From: Actinopolymorpha alba DSM 45243
Lineage (GTDB): Bacteria > Actinomycetota > Actinomycetes > Propionibacteriales > Actinopolymorphaceae
Direction: 5' to 3'
Assembly: GCF_000373925.1 (NCBI RefSeq)
Contig: NZ_KB892757.1
Location: 40,618 to 104,617 of the forward strand
Length of the DNA: 64,000 nt
A program made the position numbers and the translations under genes. Positions 41,215 to 50,257 of the stretch are shown piece by piece (position 1 is the stretch's first letter; every line of letters begins with the position of its first letter). The notes under the pieces are model-generated. The model had not been told where the DNA came from and did not search any database. It saw only the letters and a program-made list of their open reading frames with translations.

Positions 41215-41304
41215 ATGAGTGCGCTGGCCTTCCTCGCCGGGGACGACGCGTCGTTCGTGACCGGCCAGTGCATCGAGGTCAACGGAGGGTGGGTAATGGC
41301 GTGA
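41215..41304 (+). pseudogene. C-terminal remnant of a short-chain dehydrogenase/reductase
   Basis: Twenty-nine codons from ATG 41215 to TGA 41302-41304 encode AFLAGDDASFVTGQCIEVNGG and a short end, the unmistakable last strand of an SDR enzyme. The preceding 220 or so residues are missing. It begins 8 bases after the GntR stop, as if a full SDR gene once followed the regulator and was mostly deleted. Confidence 0.75.
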
Positions 41305-41356
41305 GGCTGCATGGGCGCGACGTCGCGAGGGACGAGCGCACCAGGTCCGCGGTGCG

Positions 41357-41449
41357 CTCGCCGCGCGTGAGGACGGCTCCCTTCGCTGGCTCGCGCCCGG
41401 GGAATCGCGGGCCTACCACACCGCCTTCCGCGTGGGAACGCTCGACTAG
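41357..41449 (+). pseudogene. Possible C-terminal remnant of an epimerase-like gene
   Basis: An open frame ending at TAG 41447-41449 encodes ALAAREDGSLRWLAPGESRA followed by [11 protein letters not shown]. This resembles the end of aldose-epimerase/DUF4432-type proteins, which finish with a 'WLAPGESR...GVLD' strand. No start or body is present. It ends 4 bases into the convergent response-regulator gene. Together with the SDR tail it suggests deletion of an operon. Confidence 0.4.
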
Positions 41450-42099
41450 CCACCGCTCATCAGGTGGTTCTCCCAGGCCCAGGCGGCGATCCCGACCCGG
41501 TTGCGGACCCCCAGCTTGGCCTGGATGCCTGACAAGTGGCTCTTGACAGTGCTCAGGGAGATGAACAACTCGGCGGCGATCTCCTGGTTGGTGAGGCCGC
41601 GGCCGATCGCCCGGACGACCTCCGTCTCGCGTTCGGACAGCGGACTCGGTGTGCGGGCGGTCGGGGCACCGGTGGTCGAGAGGTGGCGGAGCAGCCGGAC
41701 GGTCACCGACGGCGAGATCAACGCGTCGCCGGCGTGGGCGGCCCTGACCGCCTCGACCAACAGTGTGGGACCCGCGTCCTTGAGGATGAACCCGACCGCT
41801 CCGCCGCGCAGGGCGCCGTAGACATACTCGTCAAGGTCGAAGGTGGTGACGACGACCACGCGGAGTGGGTCGGGTACGCCGGGACCGGCCAGGGCGCGGG
41901 TCACCTCGAGCCCGTCGAGGCGGGGCATCCGGATGTCGACCAGGCACACGTCAGGACGGAGTTGACGGGCCAGGGCGACGGCGTCCGCTCCGTCAGCCGC
42001 CTCCGCGACCACCCGGATGTCGGGTTGGTCCTCGAGGATGAGCCGTAGCCCGCTCCTGACCATCGCCTGGTCGTCGGCCAGCAGGACCCTGATGGTCAT
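41446..42099 (-). CDS. NarL/LuxR-family response regulator
   Basis: A 217-residue regulator. Receiver domain with LLADDQ, phospho-acceptor Asp55 (CLVDIRMP), Thr in VVTTFD and Lys in FILKDAG. C-terminal LuxR-type HTH about 150-207 ([34 protein letters not shown]). Its start overlaps the kinase stop (ATGA), so the pair is coupled. Targets unknown; the divergent DUF418 gene is a candidate. Confidence 0.93.
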   Translation of the reverse strand: MTIRVLLADDQAMVRSGLRLILEDQPDIRVVAEAADGADAVALARQLRPDVCLVDIRMPRLDGLEVTRALAGPGVPDPLRVVVVTTFDLDEYVYGALRGGAVGFILKDAGPTLLVEAVRAAHAGDALISPSVTVRLLRHLSTTGAPTARTPSPLSERETEVVRAIGRGLTNQEIAAELFISLSTVKSHLSGIQAKLGVRNRVGIAAWAWENHLMSGG

Positions 42100-43253
42100 C
42101 GGGCGCCTCCCCGTGCCGGCAGCGGAAGGGTGGCGCGTACGGACCATCCGGGCCCGGGCTCCCGGCCCGTGACCAGCGTCCCGCCGAGAGCCTCGACGCG
42201 CTCGCGCATCCCGACCAGGCCGTACCCACCCCGGCGGGGGTATCGGCTGGGGCCCGGTGCTGGAGCGTCGTCGGTGACCTCGACGGTGACGCTCTCGCGG
42301 TCCTGAGCGACGCGCACCCTGACTGCGTGGGCCTGCCCGGCATGGCGGGAGATGTTGGTCAGCGACTCCTGGACGACCCGGTAGACGGTGCTCGTCACCT
42401 CCGGCGGCCAGGTGGGTTCGCCGGCGGGGAGTTCGAGGCGGACGGCCGGACCCTGGCCGGCGAAGCGGTCGACGAGGGCGCTGAGTTGTTCGGTGCCCGA
42501 CCCGGCGGGGGCCGCGTCTTCGGTGTCCCGCAGCAGGCCGACCACGCGGCGCATCGCCGCCAGCGCGTCGGAGCCGGCCCCCTCGATGTCCGCGAGGGAG
42601 CCGTCGACGCGCTCCGGGTACTTGCGGGCGACGAGCCGGGCGGCCTGGGCCGCCACCACGATGCCGGTGACGTGATGGGCCACGACGTCGTGCAGCTCCC
42701 GCGCGAGTACCAAGCGTTCGGAACGGCGCACCTTCGCAGCGACTGCCACGCGGCGGGCGTCGAGCCGCCGCAGGCCCAGCCCGAGGGCGACGCCGGTCAG
42801 CCAGGTCACGGCGTTCATGGTGGGAATGACGCCGGACGACATGGGAAGCGCCGCGAGGGTAGCCCCGACCACCACCGCGAGACCTCCGCCCGCGACCGCG
42901 ACAGCCGAGCGCGCCGGGAGTGTCCTGAGCGCCGAGCCGACGAGCACGGACAGGGCGAGGGCCATCGCCGGGCCGGGCTCGCGGGGGAGGTGGGCGTACC
43001 ACGCGGCGAGGATGGTGATCGCCCCCACCGCGAAGCCCGCGGCCGCCGCCCAGAGGAGGTGGCGCCGGCGTACCAGCGCGATGGCACACACCACCGTGCC
43101 GGCCACGAAGCCGAACGGCCAGTACGTTCCGTCCCAACTCGTGGCGATCGCGACAGCCGTGACGGCGAGCGCGCCGGCGAACGCCGCGGCGAGCACGCCT
43201 GTGACGACCGCTTCGCCGGCGATCGCGCGCCGTCCGGCCCACCAGTCCCGCAT
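42096..43253 (-). CDS. Two-component sensor histidine kinase, HisKA_3 type
   Basis: A 385-residue kinase. The first 165 residues contain five or six membrane segments ([33 protein letters not shown] and on) with almost no outer domain. Dimerisation/phosphorylation helix has His188 in [15 protein letters not shown]. ATPase domain: [32 protein letters not shown] 43253 was chosen to begin just before the first membrane segment; an in-frame start at 43391 would overlap the divergent gene. It likely senses a membrane-associated stress. Confidence 0.9.
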   Translation of the reverse strand: MRDWWAGRRAIAGEAVVTGVLAAAFAGALAVTAVAIATSWDGTYWPFGFVAGTVVCAIALVRRRHLLWAAAAGFAVGAITILAAWYAHLPREPGPAMALALSVLVGSALRTLPARSAVAVAGGGLAVVVGATLAALPMSSGVIPTMNAVTWLTGVALGLGLRRLDARRVAVAAKVRRSERLVLARELHDVVAHHVTGIVVAAQAARLVARKYPERVDGSLADIEGAGSDALAAMRRVVGLLRDTEDAAPAGSGTEQLSALVDRFAGQGPAVRLELPAGEPTWPPEVTSTVYRVVQESLTNISRHAGQAHAVRVRVAQDRESVTVEVTDDAPAPGPSRYPRRGGYGLVGMRERVEALGGTLVTGREPGPGWSVRATLPLPARGGAR

Positions 43254-43379
43254 CTTCACGTGGCTCAGGTTACGAGATACCCGCCAGGCGTCGAACCGGC
43301 CGAAAGTACGGTCGCGGCCGGCCCGAACCATGCCTTCGACCGATGCTCGTGCTGGGACGTGCTTCCCAGGATGGGGCAC

Positions 43380-44507
43380 ATGCCATCTCATACGTACCGT
43401 TCACGCATCGCCGCGCTCGACGTCCTGCGCGGGTTCGCGCTGTGCGGGATCCTGCTGGCCAACGTCCAGCCGATCGCGAACGCCGGCCGAACCATCGTGC
43501 GGGCTGCGTCAGAGACCAACGCGCCGTGGATGGGGTTGCTGGTCTACCAGCGCTTCTTCCCGATCTTCTCGCTGCTGTTCGGGATCGGCTTCTCGCTGTT
43601 GCTGGACTCCGCCACGTCCCGCGTCGCCCGGCCCCGGCTGCTCCTGCTGCGGCGCCTTCTGGTGCTGCTCGGGATGGGGGTGGCGCACTTCCTTCTCCTG
43701 TGGCAGGGCGACATTCTGGCCGCGTACGCGGTGGTCGGACTCGTGGTGCTGCTGCCCTCGACCTGGCTGCCGCGCTGGGCGGTGGCCGGCCTCGCCGCCG
43801 CGTTCCTCGCCCTGTCGTTGATCACCGCTGGCGGCCACCTGACGCTGGTCCCCGGGTTGTTCCTGCTCGGGTCGGCACTGACGAGGTACGGCGTGATCAG
43901 CCGGATCGACCGCTCCACCTGGGTGCCGGCCCTGCTGGCGGTGGTCTTCGTGGCCGTGGCAGCGCCCTTCCTGGTGTGGCAGAGCGGGTCGGATCAGCCG
44001 CGTGCGTCCGCCATCGCCGGGTTGCTGCTCGCCGGAGCGTACGTAAGTCTGCTGCTGGTCCTGCTCAGGACGCCGCTCCGGCCCGCGCTGCGGGCTGTCT
44101 TCGCGCCGCTGGGCACGATGGGGTTGACGAACTACCTGACCGCGTCACTGCTGGTGCGAGTGATCGCTCCGACCATCGGCGGGCCTCCGGAGACCTGGCC
44201 CGTGACGACGGTGCTCCTGATCGCTGGCGGCATCCTCACCGCGCAGTGGGTGTGGTCCACCCTGTGGCTGCGCCGCTACCACCAGGGCCCGCTCGAATGG
44301 CTCTGGCGCTGGGCGACCTGGATGCGCCGTCCGCCGCTGCGCCGCCTGCCGGTCGAAGATCCGCAACGTCTGCCACACGACGAAGCAGGCCAGCACGCTC
44401 CCGCCGAAGAAGACGAACAGCCCCGGCAGGCGGGCGAACACGGCGGACAACGACACCGCGGCCAGCACGACGAACGCCGTACGGAACGGGTGCGAGAGTC
44501 CCACTAA
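43380..44507 (+). CDS. DUF418-family membrane protein with an abnormal read-through tail
   Basis: A membrane protein with about nine hydrophobic segments from [24 protein letters not shown] to [20 protein letters not shown]. The DUF418 ending [18 protein letters not shown] normally lies a few residues from the stop. Here the frame continues for about 55 hydrophilic residues ([20 protein letters not shown] and on) because it runs antisense through the convergent DUF624 gene. ATG 43380 or 43371 can start it. Function of DUF418 proteins is unknown; they are often near LuxR-type two-component systems. Confidence 0.8.
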   Translation: MPSHTYRSRIAALDVLRGFALCGILLANVQPIANAGRTIVRAASETNAPWMGLLVYQRFFPIFSLLFGIGFSLLLDSATSRVARPRLLLLRRLLVLLGMGVAHFLLLWQGDILAAYAVVGLVVLLPSTWLPRWAVAGLAAAFLALSLITAGGHLTLVPGLFLLGSALTRYGVISRIDRSTWVPALLAVVFVAVAAPFLVWQSGSDQPRASAIAGLLLAGAYVSLLLVLLRTPLRPALRAVFAPLGTMGLTNYLTASLLVRVIAPTIGGPPETWPVTTVLLIAGGILTAQWVWSTLWLRRYHQGPLEWLWRWATWMRRPPLRRLPVEDPQRLPHDEAGQHAPAEEDEQPRQAGEHGGQRHRGQHDERRTERVRESH

Positions 44508-44954
44508 CGCCGCCGTCATGATCTGTTGACGCCAGGGCAGGTCGAGGTGGACGTACACCGGGAACAGATAGATCAGCGTCATGCAGTAGACACCCGACAG
44601 TGCCAACGACAGGACCAGCAGGGTCAGGGCCAGCGGCCCGGACTGCCCCAGGAAGAAGTTGACGTCCACGAAGAGCACGTAACCGGCGAGCACCAGACCC
44701 AGCCCGAGCGCGTTGGCCCTGAAGAACTCCGTGCGGTACGCCGTCCGGAATCTGCGGAACGCCGAATCGCCCTCGTCGCCAGCCGTCCTCATCCAGAACC
44801 TGGCTACATCGAACATCGCGACGGTCGCCGGAAAGAAGCCGAACACCAGCCCGCCGAGCAGGCAGCCGCCGAGCCACCACAGGTTGAGCAGGGCAAGCCG
44901 GTAAACCCACTGGCACGCCTCGTGGAACCCGCCCACCCACCCCCTCGGCTTCAT
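44145..44954 (-). CDS. DUF624 (YesL-like) membrane protein with a read-through tail
   Basis: A membrane protein of the DUF624 family with five segments ([105 protein letters not shown]). Relatives end just after the last one. Here the frame runs on about 60 residues antisense through the DUF418 gene. ATG 44954 follows GGAAGGAG; ATG 44978 is an alternative that overlaps the permease stop. DUF624 proteins in Bacillus (YesL) sit beside LplABC-type importers for rhamnogalacturonan, exactly as here, and may assist them. Confidence 0.82.
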   Translation of the reverse strand: MKPRGWVGGFHEACQWVYRLALLNLWWLGGCLLGGLVFGFFPATVAMFDVARFWMRTAGDEGDSAFRRFRTAYRTEFFRANALGLGLVLAGYVLFVDVNFFLGQSGPLALTLLVLSLALSGVYCMTLIYLFPVYVHLDLPWRQQIMTAALVGLSHPFRTAFVVLAAVSLSAVFARLPGLFVFFGGSVLACFVVWQTLRIFDRQAAQRRTAHPGRPAPEPFERALVVAAQPQGGPHPLRGEDAASDQEHRRHGPGLRRPADGRSDHSHQQ

Positions 44955-44974
44955 CGTCACCGCTCCTTCCCCGC

Positions 44975-45868
44975 TCATCCCTTGAGCGCGCCGATCGTGA
45001 TGCCCTTGGTGAAGTAGCGCTGGGCAAACGGATAGAAGAACAGGATCGGGACGATCGCCAGGATCATCGTGGCGGCCTGGATGTTCTGGGGGAGGATCTG
45101 GTGCCCGTGCAGGGTGAGGTTCTCCAGCGACGTGGAGTGGGGGTCCTGGTTGATCAGCAGGTTGTACAACACCAGCTGGATCGGCTGGAGGCTCTTGTCC
45201 TGCAGGTAGATCAACGGGATCAGGAAGGAGTTCCAGATGGTGACGGCATAGAAGATGCCGGTCGTCGCCAGCACCGGGACGGCCAACGGCAGGTAGATCT
45301 TCCACATGATCTGGAAGTCGTTGGCGCCGTCGATCGACGCGGACTCCTCCAGCTCATCGGGAATCGACTCGAGATAGGCGCGGGTCACGATGAGGAGGAA
45401 GGTGCTGATCGCTCCCGGCAGGATCATCACCCAGCGGGAGTTCACCAGACCCAACCGGTCGTTGATGATGTAGTTGGGAATGATGCCGGCCTCGAAGATC
45501 CACGAGGCGAGGAACGCCATCATGATGAAGTGCCGGCCCCGGAACTTCTTACGGGACAGCACGTAGGCCGTGCAGTAGGTCAGAATCACCGCGACGAACG
45601 TCCCGACAACCGTGTAGAACACGGAGTTCAGCACTCCCTGCACGATGCCAAGGCGCGGATTGGTGAAGATGTAACGGTAGGTCTCGAAGTTGAGGCCCTT
45701 GGGCAGGAGATACACCTGACTCGAGGCCACGTAGGGTCCGTCGCTGACCGACACGCTGGCGATGTAGATGAAGGGATAGATACACGCCACCGCGATCAGG
45801 AGCAGGATGGCGCCGTTGACGATGTTGAACGCCTCGGGCCGCCTTCTGATCTTCGTTGTCGTACCCAT
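44975..45868 (-). CDS. ABC transporter permease, LplC/YtcP type
   Basis: A 297-residue permease with six segments. Features: FNIVNGAILLLIAVACIYPFIYIASVSVSDG at the N-terminus, LKG-style tail RYFTKGITIGALKG typical of YtcP/LplC, and EAA loop ESIPDELEESASIDGANDFQIMWKIYLPLA. This carbohydrate group (CUT1, LplABC) imports oligosaccharides such as unsaturated rhamnogalacturonides and uses a shared ATPase encoded elsewhere. Start overlaps the other permease stop (ATGA). Confidence 0.9.
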   Translation of the reverse strand: MGTTTKIRRRPEAFNIVNGAILLLIAVACIYPFIYIASVSVSDGPYVASSQVYLLPKGLNFETYRYIFTNPRLGIVQGVLNSVFYTVVGTFVAVILTYCTAYVLSRKKFRGRHFIMMAFLASWIFEAGIIPNYIINDRLGLVNSRWVMILPGAISTFLLIVTRAYLESIPDELEESASIDGANDFQIMWKIYLPLAVPVLATTGIFYAVTIWNSFLIPLIYLQDKSLQPIQLVLYNLLINQDPHSTSLENLTLHGHQILPQNIQAATMILAIVPILFFYPFAQRYFTKGITIGALKG

Positions 45869-46857
45869 CAGAAAAGCCTCGAATCTGAGAACTTCTTGGC
45901 TGCCCTGTTAGCGCCGACCACCATCACCAGTGCGAGCACAGCCTGAATGAGGCCCACGGCGGCTCCGTAGCTGTAGTTGGGGAACCCATGGGGAGCGAAG
46001 GCCTGCCGGTAGACGTAGGTCTGGATGACGTCGGCGGTTTCGTACACACTCGGGCCGTACATCAACAACACCTTGTCGAGGTCGACCGAGAGAATCTGGC
46101 CGATGTTCAGGATGAACATCACGATCATCATGTTGGAGATCGACGGCAGGGTGATGTTCCACATCTTCTTCCAGCGACCCGCGCCGTCGATCTCGGCGGC
46201 CTCGTAGAGTGCCGGGTCGATGGTGGTCATCGCGGCGATGTAGATGATCGTGCCGTAGCCGAAGGTCTGCCAGACGTTGATCAGCACGTACAACGGTCTG
46301 AACCACCCAGGCTCGGCCATGAAGAAGATCGGCTTGATCCCGAAGAAGCCGAGTGCTTCGTTGACCAGACCACCCTGGGGCGAGACGAGGGTGTAGAGGA
46401 TGCTCACGACCACGGCGGAGGAGACGAAGTACGGCAGGAAGCTGAAGGTCTGGACAGACTTCCTGACGTAGCGGTTCCTGACCTCGTTCAGGAAGAGCGC
46501 GAAGATGATCGGCGCCGGAAAGCTGAAGAGCAACGTGAAGAACGCCAGCAGCAGCGTGTTCGCCAACAGATGCGGGATCGCCGGATCGTGAAGGAACTTC
46601 GTGAACTGCTCGAAGCCGACCCACTGGCTGCCGAAGACGCCCTGGAACGGACTGAAGTTCTGGAACGCGATGACGAGGCCACCCAACGGCGCCCACTTGA
46701 AGATCACCAGGTGGAGCAGGCCGGGCAGGAGGATGAGATACAGCAGGTAGTTCTTCCGGAGCGTTCTCCAGAACCTCTGCCGCATGCTCAGCTTGTTGGT
46801 GAGCGCCTGCGCCGGCCCGCCCACGTCGGCGGTGGTGGTCCTCTGAATGGTGTCCAT
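45868..46857 (-). CDS. ABC transporter permease, LplB/YteP type
   Basis: A 329-residue permease. The N-terminal phrase RKNYLLYLILLPGLLHLVIFKWAPLGGLVIAFQNF and the ending GAAVGLIQAVLALVMVVGANRAAKKFSDSRLF are hallmarks of LplB/YteP proteins. EAA loop: YEAAEIDGAGRWKKMWNITLPSI. Works with the LplC-type permease and the binding protein at 46879-48426. No ATPase gene is present in this operon, as usual for the group. Confidence 0.9.
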   Translation of the reverse strand: MDTIQRTTTADVGGPAQALTNKLSMRQRFWRTLRKNYLLYLILLPGLLHLVIFKWAPLGGLVIAFQNFSPFQGVFGSQWVGFEQFTKFLHDPAIPHLLANTLLLAFFTLLFSFPAPIIFALFLNEVRNRYVRKSVQTFSFLPYFVSSAVVVSILYTLVSPQGGLVNEALGFFGIKPIFFMAEPGWFRPLYVLINVWQTFGYGTIIYIAAMTTIDPALYEAAEIDGAGRWKKMWNITLPSISNMMIVMFILNIGQILSVDLDKVLLMYGPSVYETADVIQTYVYRQAFAPHGFPNYSYGAAVGLIQAVLALVMVVGANRAAKKFSDSRLF

Positions 46858-46878
46858 AGGTCGTCAAGCACCTGTCGC

Positions 46879-48426
46879 CTATTTCCCCATGGCGTCGTAC
46901 GCCGCCTGGTCGAGCTCGGTGATCTTTGTGACGCCCTTCTTGTCCGCCTCGCTCAAGAAGGTGCTCCACTGCGCCATGGGCCGTTTGCCGGTGACGAACT
47001 TCACCACCTCGGCGTCGATGAATGGGCTCACGGCCGCGTCGAGGGCGCTGCGCTCCTCCAGTTGCTGGGGTGTGTACCGCAGGACTGGGTTCACCTCGAG
47101 GTAGTTGTTGAAGTACTCCGTCGCGAACGACTTGGTGAGCTTGTCCATCCACTGGTAGTAGGTCGCGTTGTCGACCGGTGCGGGGAAGGTGAGCCGGTCC
47201 TGCAGGAAGTTCCACACCGGCGTGCCCAACGGCTGGTTGCCCTCGCGCTCGAAACTCACGGCGTAGGCATTCTTGCCGCCCTCGACCTTGTACGACGTGC
47301 CCTCGACACCCCAGTGCATCAGGGTCTGGCCCTTGTCGGAGAACGTGAAGTCCATGAACTTGATGACGTCGGCGGCCTTCTTCGACTTGGCGCTGATGAC
47401 GAGGTACTGGTCGACGTTGTAGCGCTTGGCCGCCGGCACCTTCAGCTGCGTACCATCGGTGTCCTGGAAGGCTGGCAGGACGGCCATCGCGAACTTCGGG
47501 TCGTTCTTCGGTCCGCCGTTCTGCATGAACCACGAGGGCCTTGTGAAGAAGTCGGTGGAGACCGTGCCCCTCCCGGTCAGCATCTTGGTCTGCCAGGACT
47601 CCTCGGTGGCCGTGCCCGCGACCCATTCCGGATCGATGAGGCCTTCGGCGTACAACGTCCGATACCACTCGACCATGGCCCTGAAGCCCGGCGAGTGGAT
47701 GTCGAGTCCGCCGCCGCTTTCGTAGATGCCGTGGATCTTGCCGTTCTCGATTCCGTCCTGGGCCTTGAAGGCGTACCCCAGATTGAGGAGGTTCTCCCGA
47801 CCGAGATACGGGAAGTAGTTCTTGGTGCCGCGGTAGGCGGCCTTCAGTTTCCGTAGGGCGTCGGTGAACTCCGCGATGGTGCGCGGCGGTGTGTTGATTC
47901 CGGCCTTCTCGAACATGTCGGCCCGATAGAAGGTCACCGGGCAGATCTTGGGATACTCCGCGACCAGGCCGTAGATCTTGCCGTCCGGTGTGGAGATCAG
48001 GCCTTCGTAGTCGGGGTTGTCAGCGATGTACTTCTTGATGTGCGGCGCGTTCTGCTCGATGAGCGGCTTGAGGTCGACGAAGGCGCCCTGAGGGCCGTAG
48101 ACGAAAACCTGCGACATCGTGGCGATCGCGGCGTCCTGGATTCCGCCGGAGGTCAGCTTGAGATCGACCTGCTGGGCATAGCGATCTCTCGGGCCGCCAT
48201 CGATCAGGTCGATCTTGGCGTTCGCCGCCTTCGTCAGTGCGGGATACCACTTGTTGTCGTTGAGCCACGCGTAAAAGGCGTCGGGGAGGAGGTAGGAGAA
48301 CGACAAGGTGCCGTTGCTCCCGCCCGCGCTGCCGGACGTTCCGGATGTGCCACATCCAGCCGCGAGCATAAGTCCGAAGCTGCCGGCCAGAAAGCTGCGC
48401 CTGCGCACGAGATTCGGCTGGTTCAT
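46879..48426 (-). CDS. Extracellular solute-binding lipoprotein, LplA/YtcQ type
   Basis: A 515-residue family-1-like binding protein. A twin-arginine stretch (VRRRSFLAGS) and lipobox LAAGC with Cys25 mark a lipoprotein. Body phrases: FVYGPQGAFVDLKPLIEQNAPHIKKYI, DGKIYGLVAEYPKICPVTFYRADMFEKAGI and WVAGTATEESWQTKMLTGRGTVSTDFF. Length and style match LplA/YtcQ proteins, which bind oligosaccharides. It lies upstream of both permeases and 46 bases downstream of the aldolase gene. Confidence 0.9.
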   Translation of the reverse strand: MNQPNLVRRRSFLAGSFGLMLAAGCGTSGTSGSAGGSNGTLSFSYLLPDAFYAWLNDNKWYPALTKAANAKIDLIDGGPRDRYAQQVDLKLTSGGIQDAAIATMSQVFVYGPQGAFVDLKPLIEQNAPHIKKYIADNPDYEGLISTPDGKIYGLVAEYPKICPVTFYRADMFEKAGINTPPRTIAEFTDALRKLKAAYRGTKNYFPYLGRENLLNLGYAFKAQDGIENGKIHGIYESGGGLDIHSPGFRAMVEWYRTLYAEGLIDPEWVAGTATEESWQTKMLTGRGTVSTDFFTRPSWFMQNGGPKNDPKFAMAVLPAFQDTDGTQLKVPAAKRYNVDQYLVISAKSKKAADVIKFMDFTFSDKGQTLMHWGVEGTSYKVEGGKNAYAVSFEREGNQPLGTPVWNFLQDRLTFPAPVDNATYYQWMDKLTKSFATEYFNNYLEVNPVLRYTPQQLEERSALDAAVSPFIDAEVVKFVTGKRPMAQWSTFLSEADKKGVTKITELDQAAYDAMGK

Positions 48427-48472
48427 GATTGTCCTTCGGGGGATGGCAGTGATAAATGGTCGCCCTGTGGCG

Positions 48473-49237
48473 TCAGCCCCGTGCGAGAGAGAGGTGCGTA
48501 CGAGCGGCTTGCTCGAGGTGGGTCAGGTCGGAGGCGACACTGGCGAAGGTGAATCCTTCGGCGAGCCGCTTCGCCGCGGCTTCTCCGTTCAGTGTGTGGA
48601 TGCCGGCGGCCACGTTGGCCGACCGGGCCGCGTCGCGAATTGTGTGCAGAGCCGCCTCGAACTCATCGGCCACGGACGGATCACCTGGAAAGGCGCCGCC
48701 GACGGCCAGCGAGAGGTCTGAGGGACCGACGTACACACCGTCGAGTCCCGGGGTTTGACAGATGGCCTCGACGTTGGCCAGTCCTTGCGATGTCTCGATC
48801 ATGGCGAACACCAGGGTGCTGGCGTTCGCTTCGTCCGGACGGGGTCCGATCCGCAACGATGCGCGCATCGGACCATACGAGCGCACCCCGAACGGTGGGT
48901 ATCGGGTCGCACTCACGGCGGCGGCCGCTTCGGCCGCGGTGTTGATCAACGGGACGATGACCCCGCCCGCGCCGGCATCCAGTGCTCGGCCGATCGGTGT
49001 CGGGTCGTTGGACTCCACCCGTACCAGGCCCACGGACTGTGCCCCGGCGTCGATCGAGAGGAGGTTGGTGAGAATTCCTGAATAGCCGAGGAGACCGTGT
49101 TGCCCATCGAGGGCGACGTAGTCGTAGCCCAGCCGGCCGATGCGTTCGGTCGCGATGGGCGCGTCGAGGACGACCCAGTAGCCGATCGCCTTCTCGCGAC
49201 GGCGGATCCGGGCGGCGAAGTCGGCGGCGATCGTCAT
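48473..49237 (-). CDS. HpcH/HpaI family aldolase (second copy)
   Basis: A 254-residue class II pyruvate aldolase. Key residues: base His47 (LDGQHG), Arg73 (LVRVES), metal ligand Glu148 (AMIETSQG) and Asp174 (VGPSDLSLAVG). It is clearly diverged from the copy at 1406-2200 and is the only carbon-carbon lyase of the thirteen-gene unit, so it probably makes the final cut of a 2-keto-4-hydroxy acid into pyruvate and an aldehyde. Confidence 0.9.
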   Translation of the reverse strand: MTIAADFAARIRRREKAIGYWVVLDAPIATERIGRLGYDYVALDGQHGLLGYSGILTNLLSIDAGAQSVGLVRVESNDPTPIGRALDAGAGGVIVPLINTAAEAAAAVSATRYPPFGVRSYGPMRASLRIGPRPDEANASTLVFAMIETSQGLANVEAICQTPGLDGVYVGPSDLSLAVGGAFPGDPSVADEFEAALHTIRDAARSANVAAGIHTLNGEAAAKRLAEGFTFASVASDLTHLEQAARTHLSLARG

Positions 49238-49276
49238 GATTGGCTACTCCACATCGGGCTGGTACGGAGGTACGGA

Positions 49277-50257
49277 TCAGCGGTTGTAGGCGGGCATCGG
49301 GCCGCGAAGGGTGGCACCCACGTCGTCGCAGGCGGCCACGACGTCAGCTGGCAGTGGACCTTCGGCGGCGGCGGAAAGGTTCGCTCGCAGGTGTGCGACG
49401 TTCGATCCGCCGAGCAGGACCGCACCCGCGCCCGGCTTACTGAGAAGCCATCGCAGGGCAAGTGCCGGCAGGGGGATCCCGGCCGCACCCGCGACCTGGG
49501 CCAGCGACCGCACGGCTCCGAACAGCTCCGGAGTCCAGTACCGCCGCTTGTACGTCTCCGCCACTCTGGAGTCGCCGAAGCGCCCCGAGGTGGGGTGATC
49601 TTCGTACGTATGAAGACCGGTGAGCAGGCCGCCGGCCAGCGGGTTGTAGACCATGGTCAGGATTCCCGAGACCTGCGCGAACTCGAGGTACTCGTCCTCG
49701 ATGCGACGGGCCACCAGGTTGTAGAGCTGCTGCGCGACGACCGGGCGGGGCATCGAGAGGTCGTCCGCGAGGTGGTTGATCTCCGCGATCTGCCAGGCCG
49801 CGAAGTTGGAGACCCCGAGCGCCTTGACCAGACCCTTGTCGACGAACTCCGCGATCGTGGAAAGGGTCTCTGTCAACGGAGTGGAGCGGTCTGGCTGGTG
49901 AAGGTAGTACACGTCCACACTGTCGACGCCGAGCCGGCGCAGGCTGCCTTCGAGGCTCGCCCGCAGACCCTGGGCGGACAACGGCGCATGCGCACCCGCG
50001 TCCGGATGCGGGATGCCCGCCTTGGTGGCCAGGACGACCTGGTCCCGGCGCGGTCCCAGAAGCTCCTTCAGCATCGTCTCGGCGGCCCCGCCGGCATAGC
50101 CGTTCGCGGTGTCGATGCCAGTGATCCCCGCGTCGAGTGCCGCGTCCAGCATGCTCGCGGCCTCGGCGGTGCCGGCCGTGTCGCCGAAGGTCATGGTGCC
50201 CAGCACCAGGCGCGACAGCGGCGTCGAGACGCCGGGCAGGGTGATGGTCTCCGTCAT
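49277..50257 (-). CDS. Aldo/keto reductase
   Basis: A 326-residue NADP-dependent AKR with Asp49 and Tyr54 (GIDTANGYAGG), Lys79 (VVLATKAGI) and His in VYYLHQPDRS. The cofactor region AVLLGGSNVAHLRAN is at about 282-296. The ATG at 50257 overlaps the DUF6807 stop (ATGA); a start at 50266 is less likely. In the operon it would oxidise or reduce a sugar or aldehyde intermediate next to the Gfo/Idh/MocA dehydrogenase. Confidence 0.9.
   Translation of the reverse strand: MTETITLPGVSTPLSRLVLGTMTFGDTAGTAEAASMLDAALDAGITGIDTANGYAGGAAETMLKELLGPRRDQVVLATKAGIPHPDAGAHAPLSAQGLRASLEGSLRRLGVDSVDVYYLHQPDRSTPLTETLSTIAEFVDKGLVKALGVSNFAAWQIAEINHLADDLSMPRPVVAQQLYNLVARRIEDEYLEFAQVSGILTMVYNPLAGGLLTGLHTYEDHPTSGRFGDSRVAETYKRRYWTPELFGAVRSLAQVAGAAGIPLPALALRWLLSKPGAGAVLLGGSNVAHLRANLSAAAEGPLPADVVAACDDVGATLRGPMPAYNR

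Noticed and set aside
45988-47856. A 622-codon plus-strand open frame across the LplABC genes
   Set aside because: Antisense to two well-supported transporter genes; no motifs.
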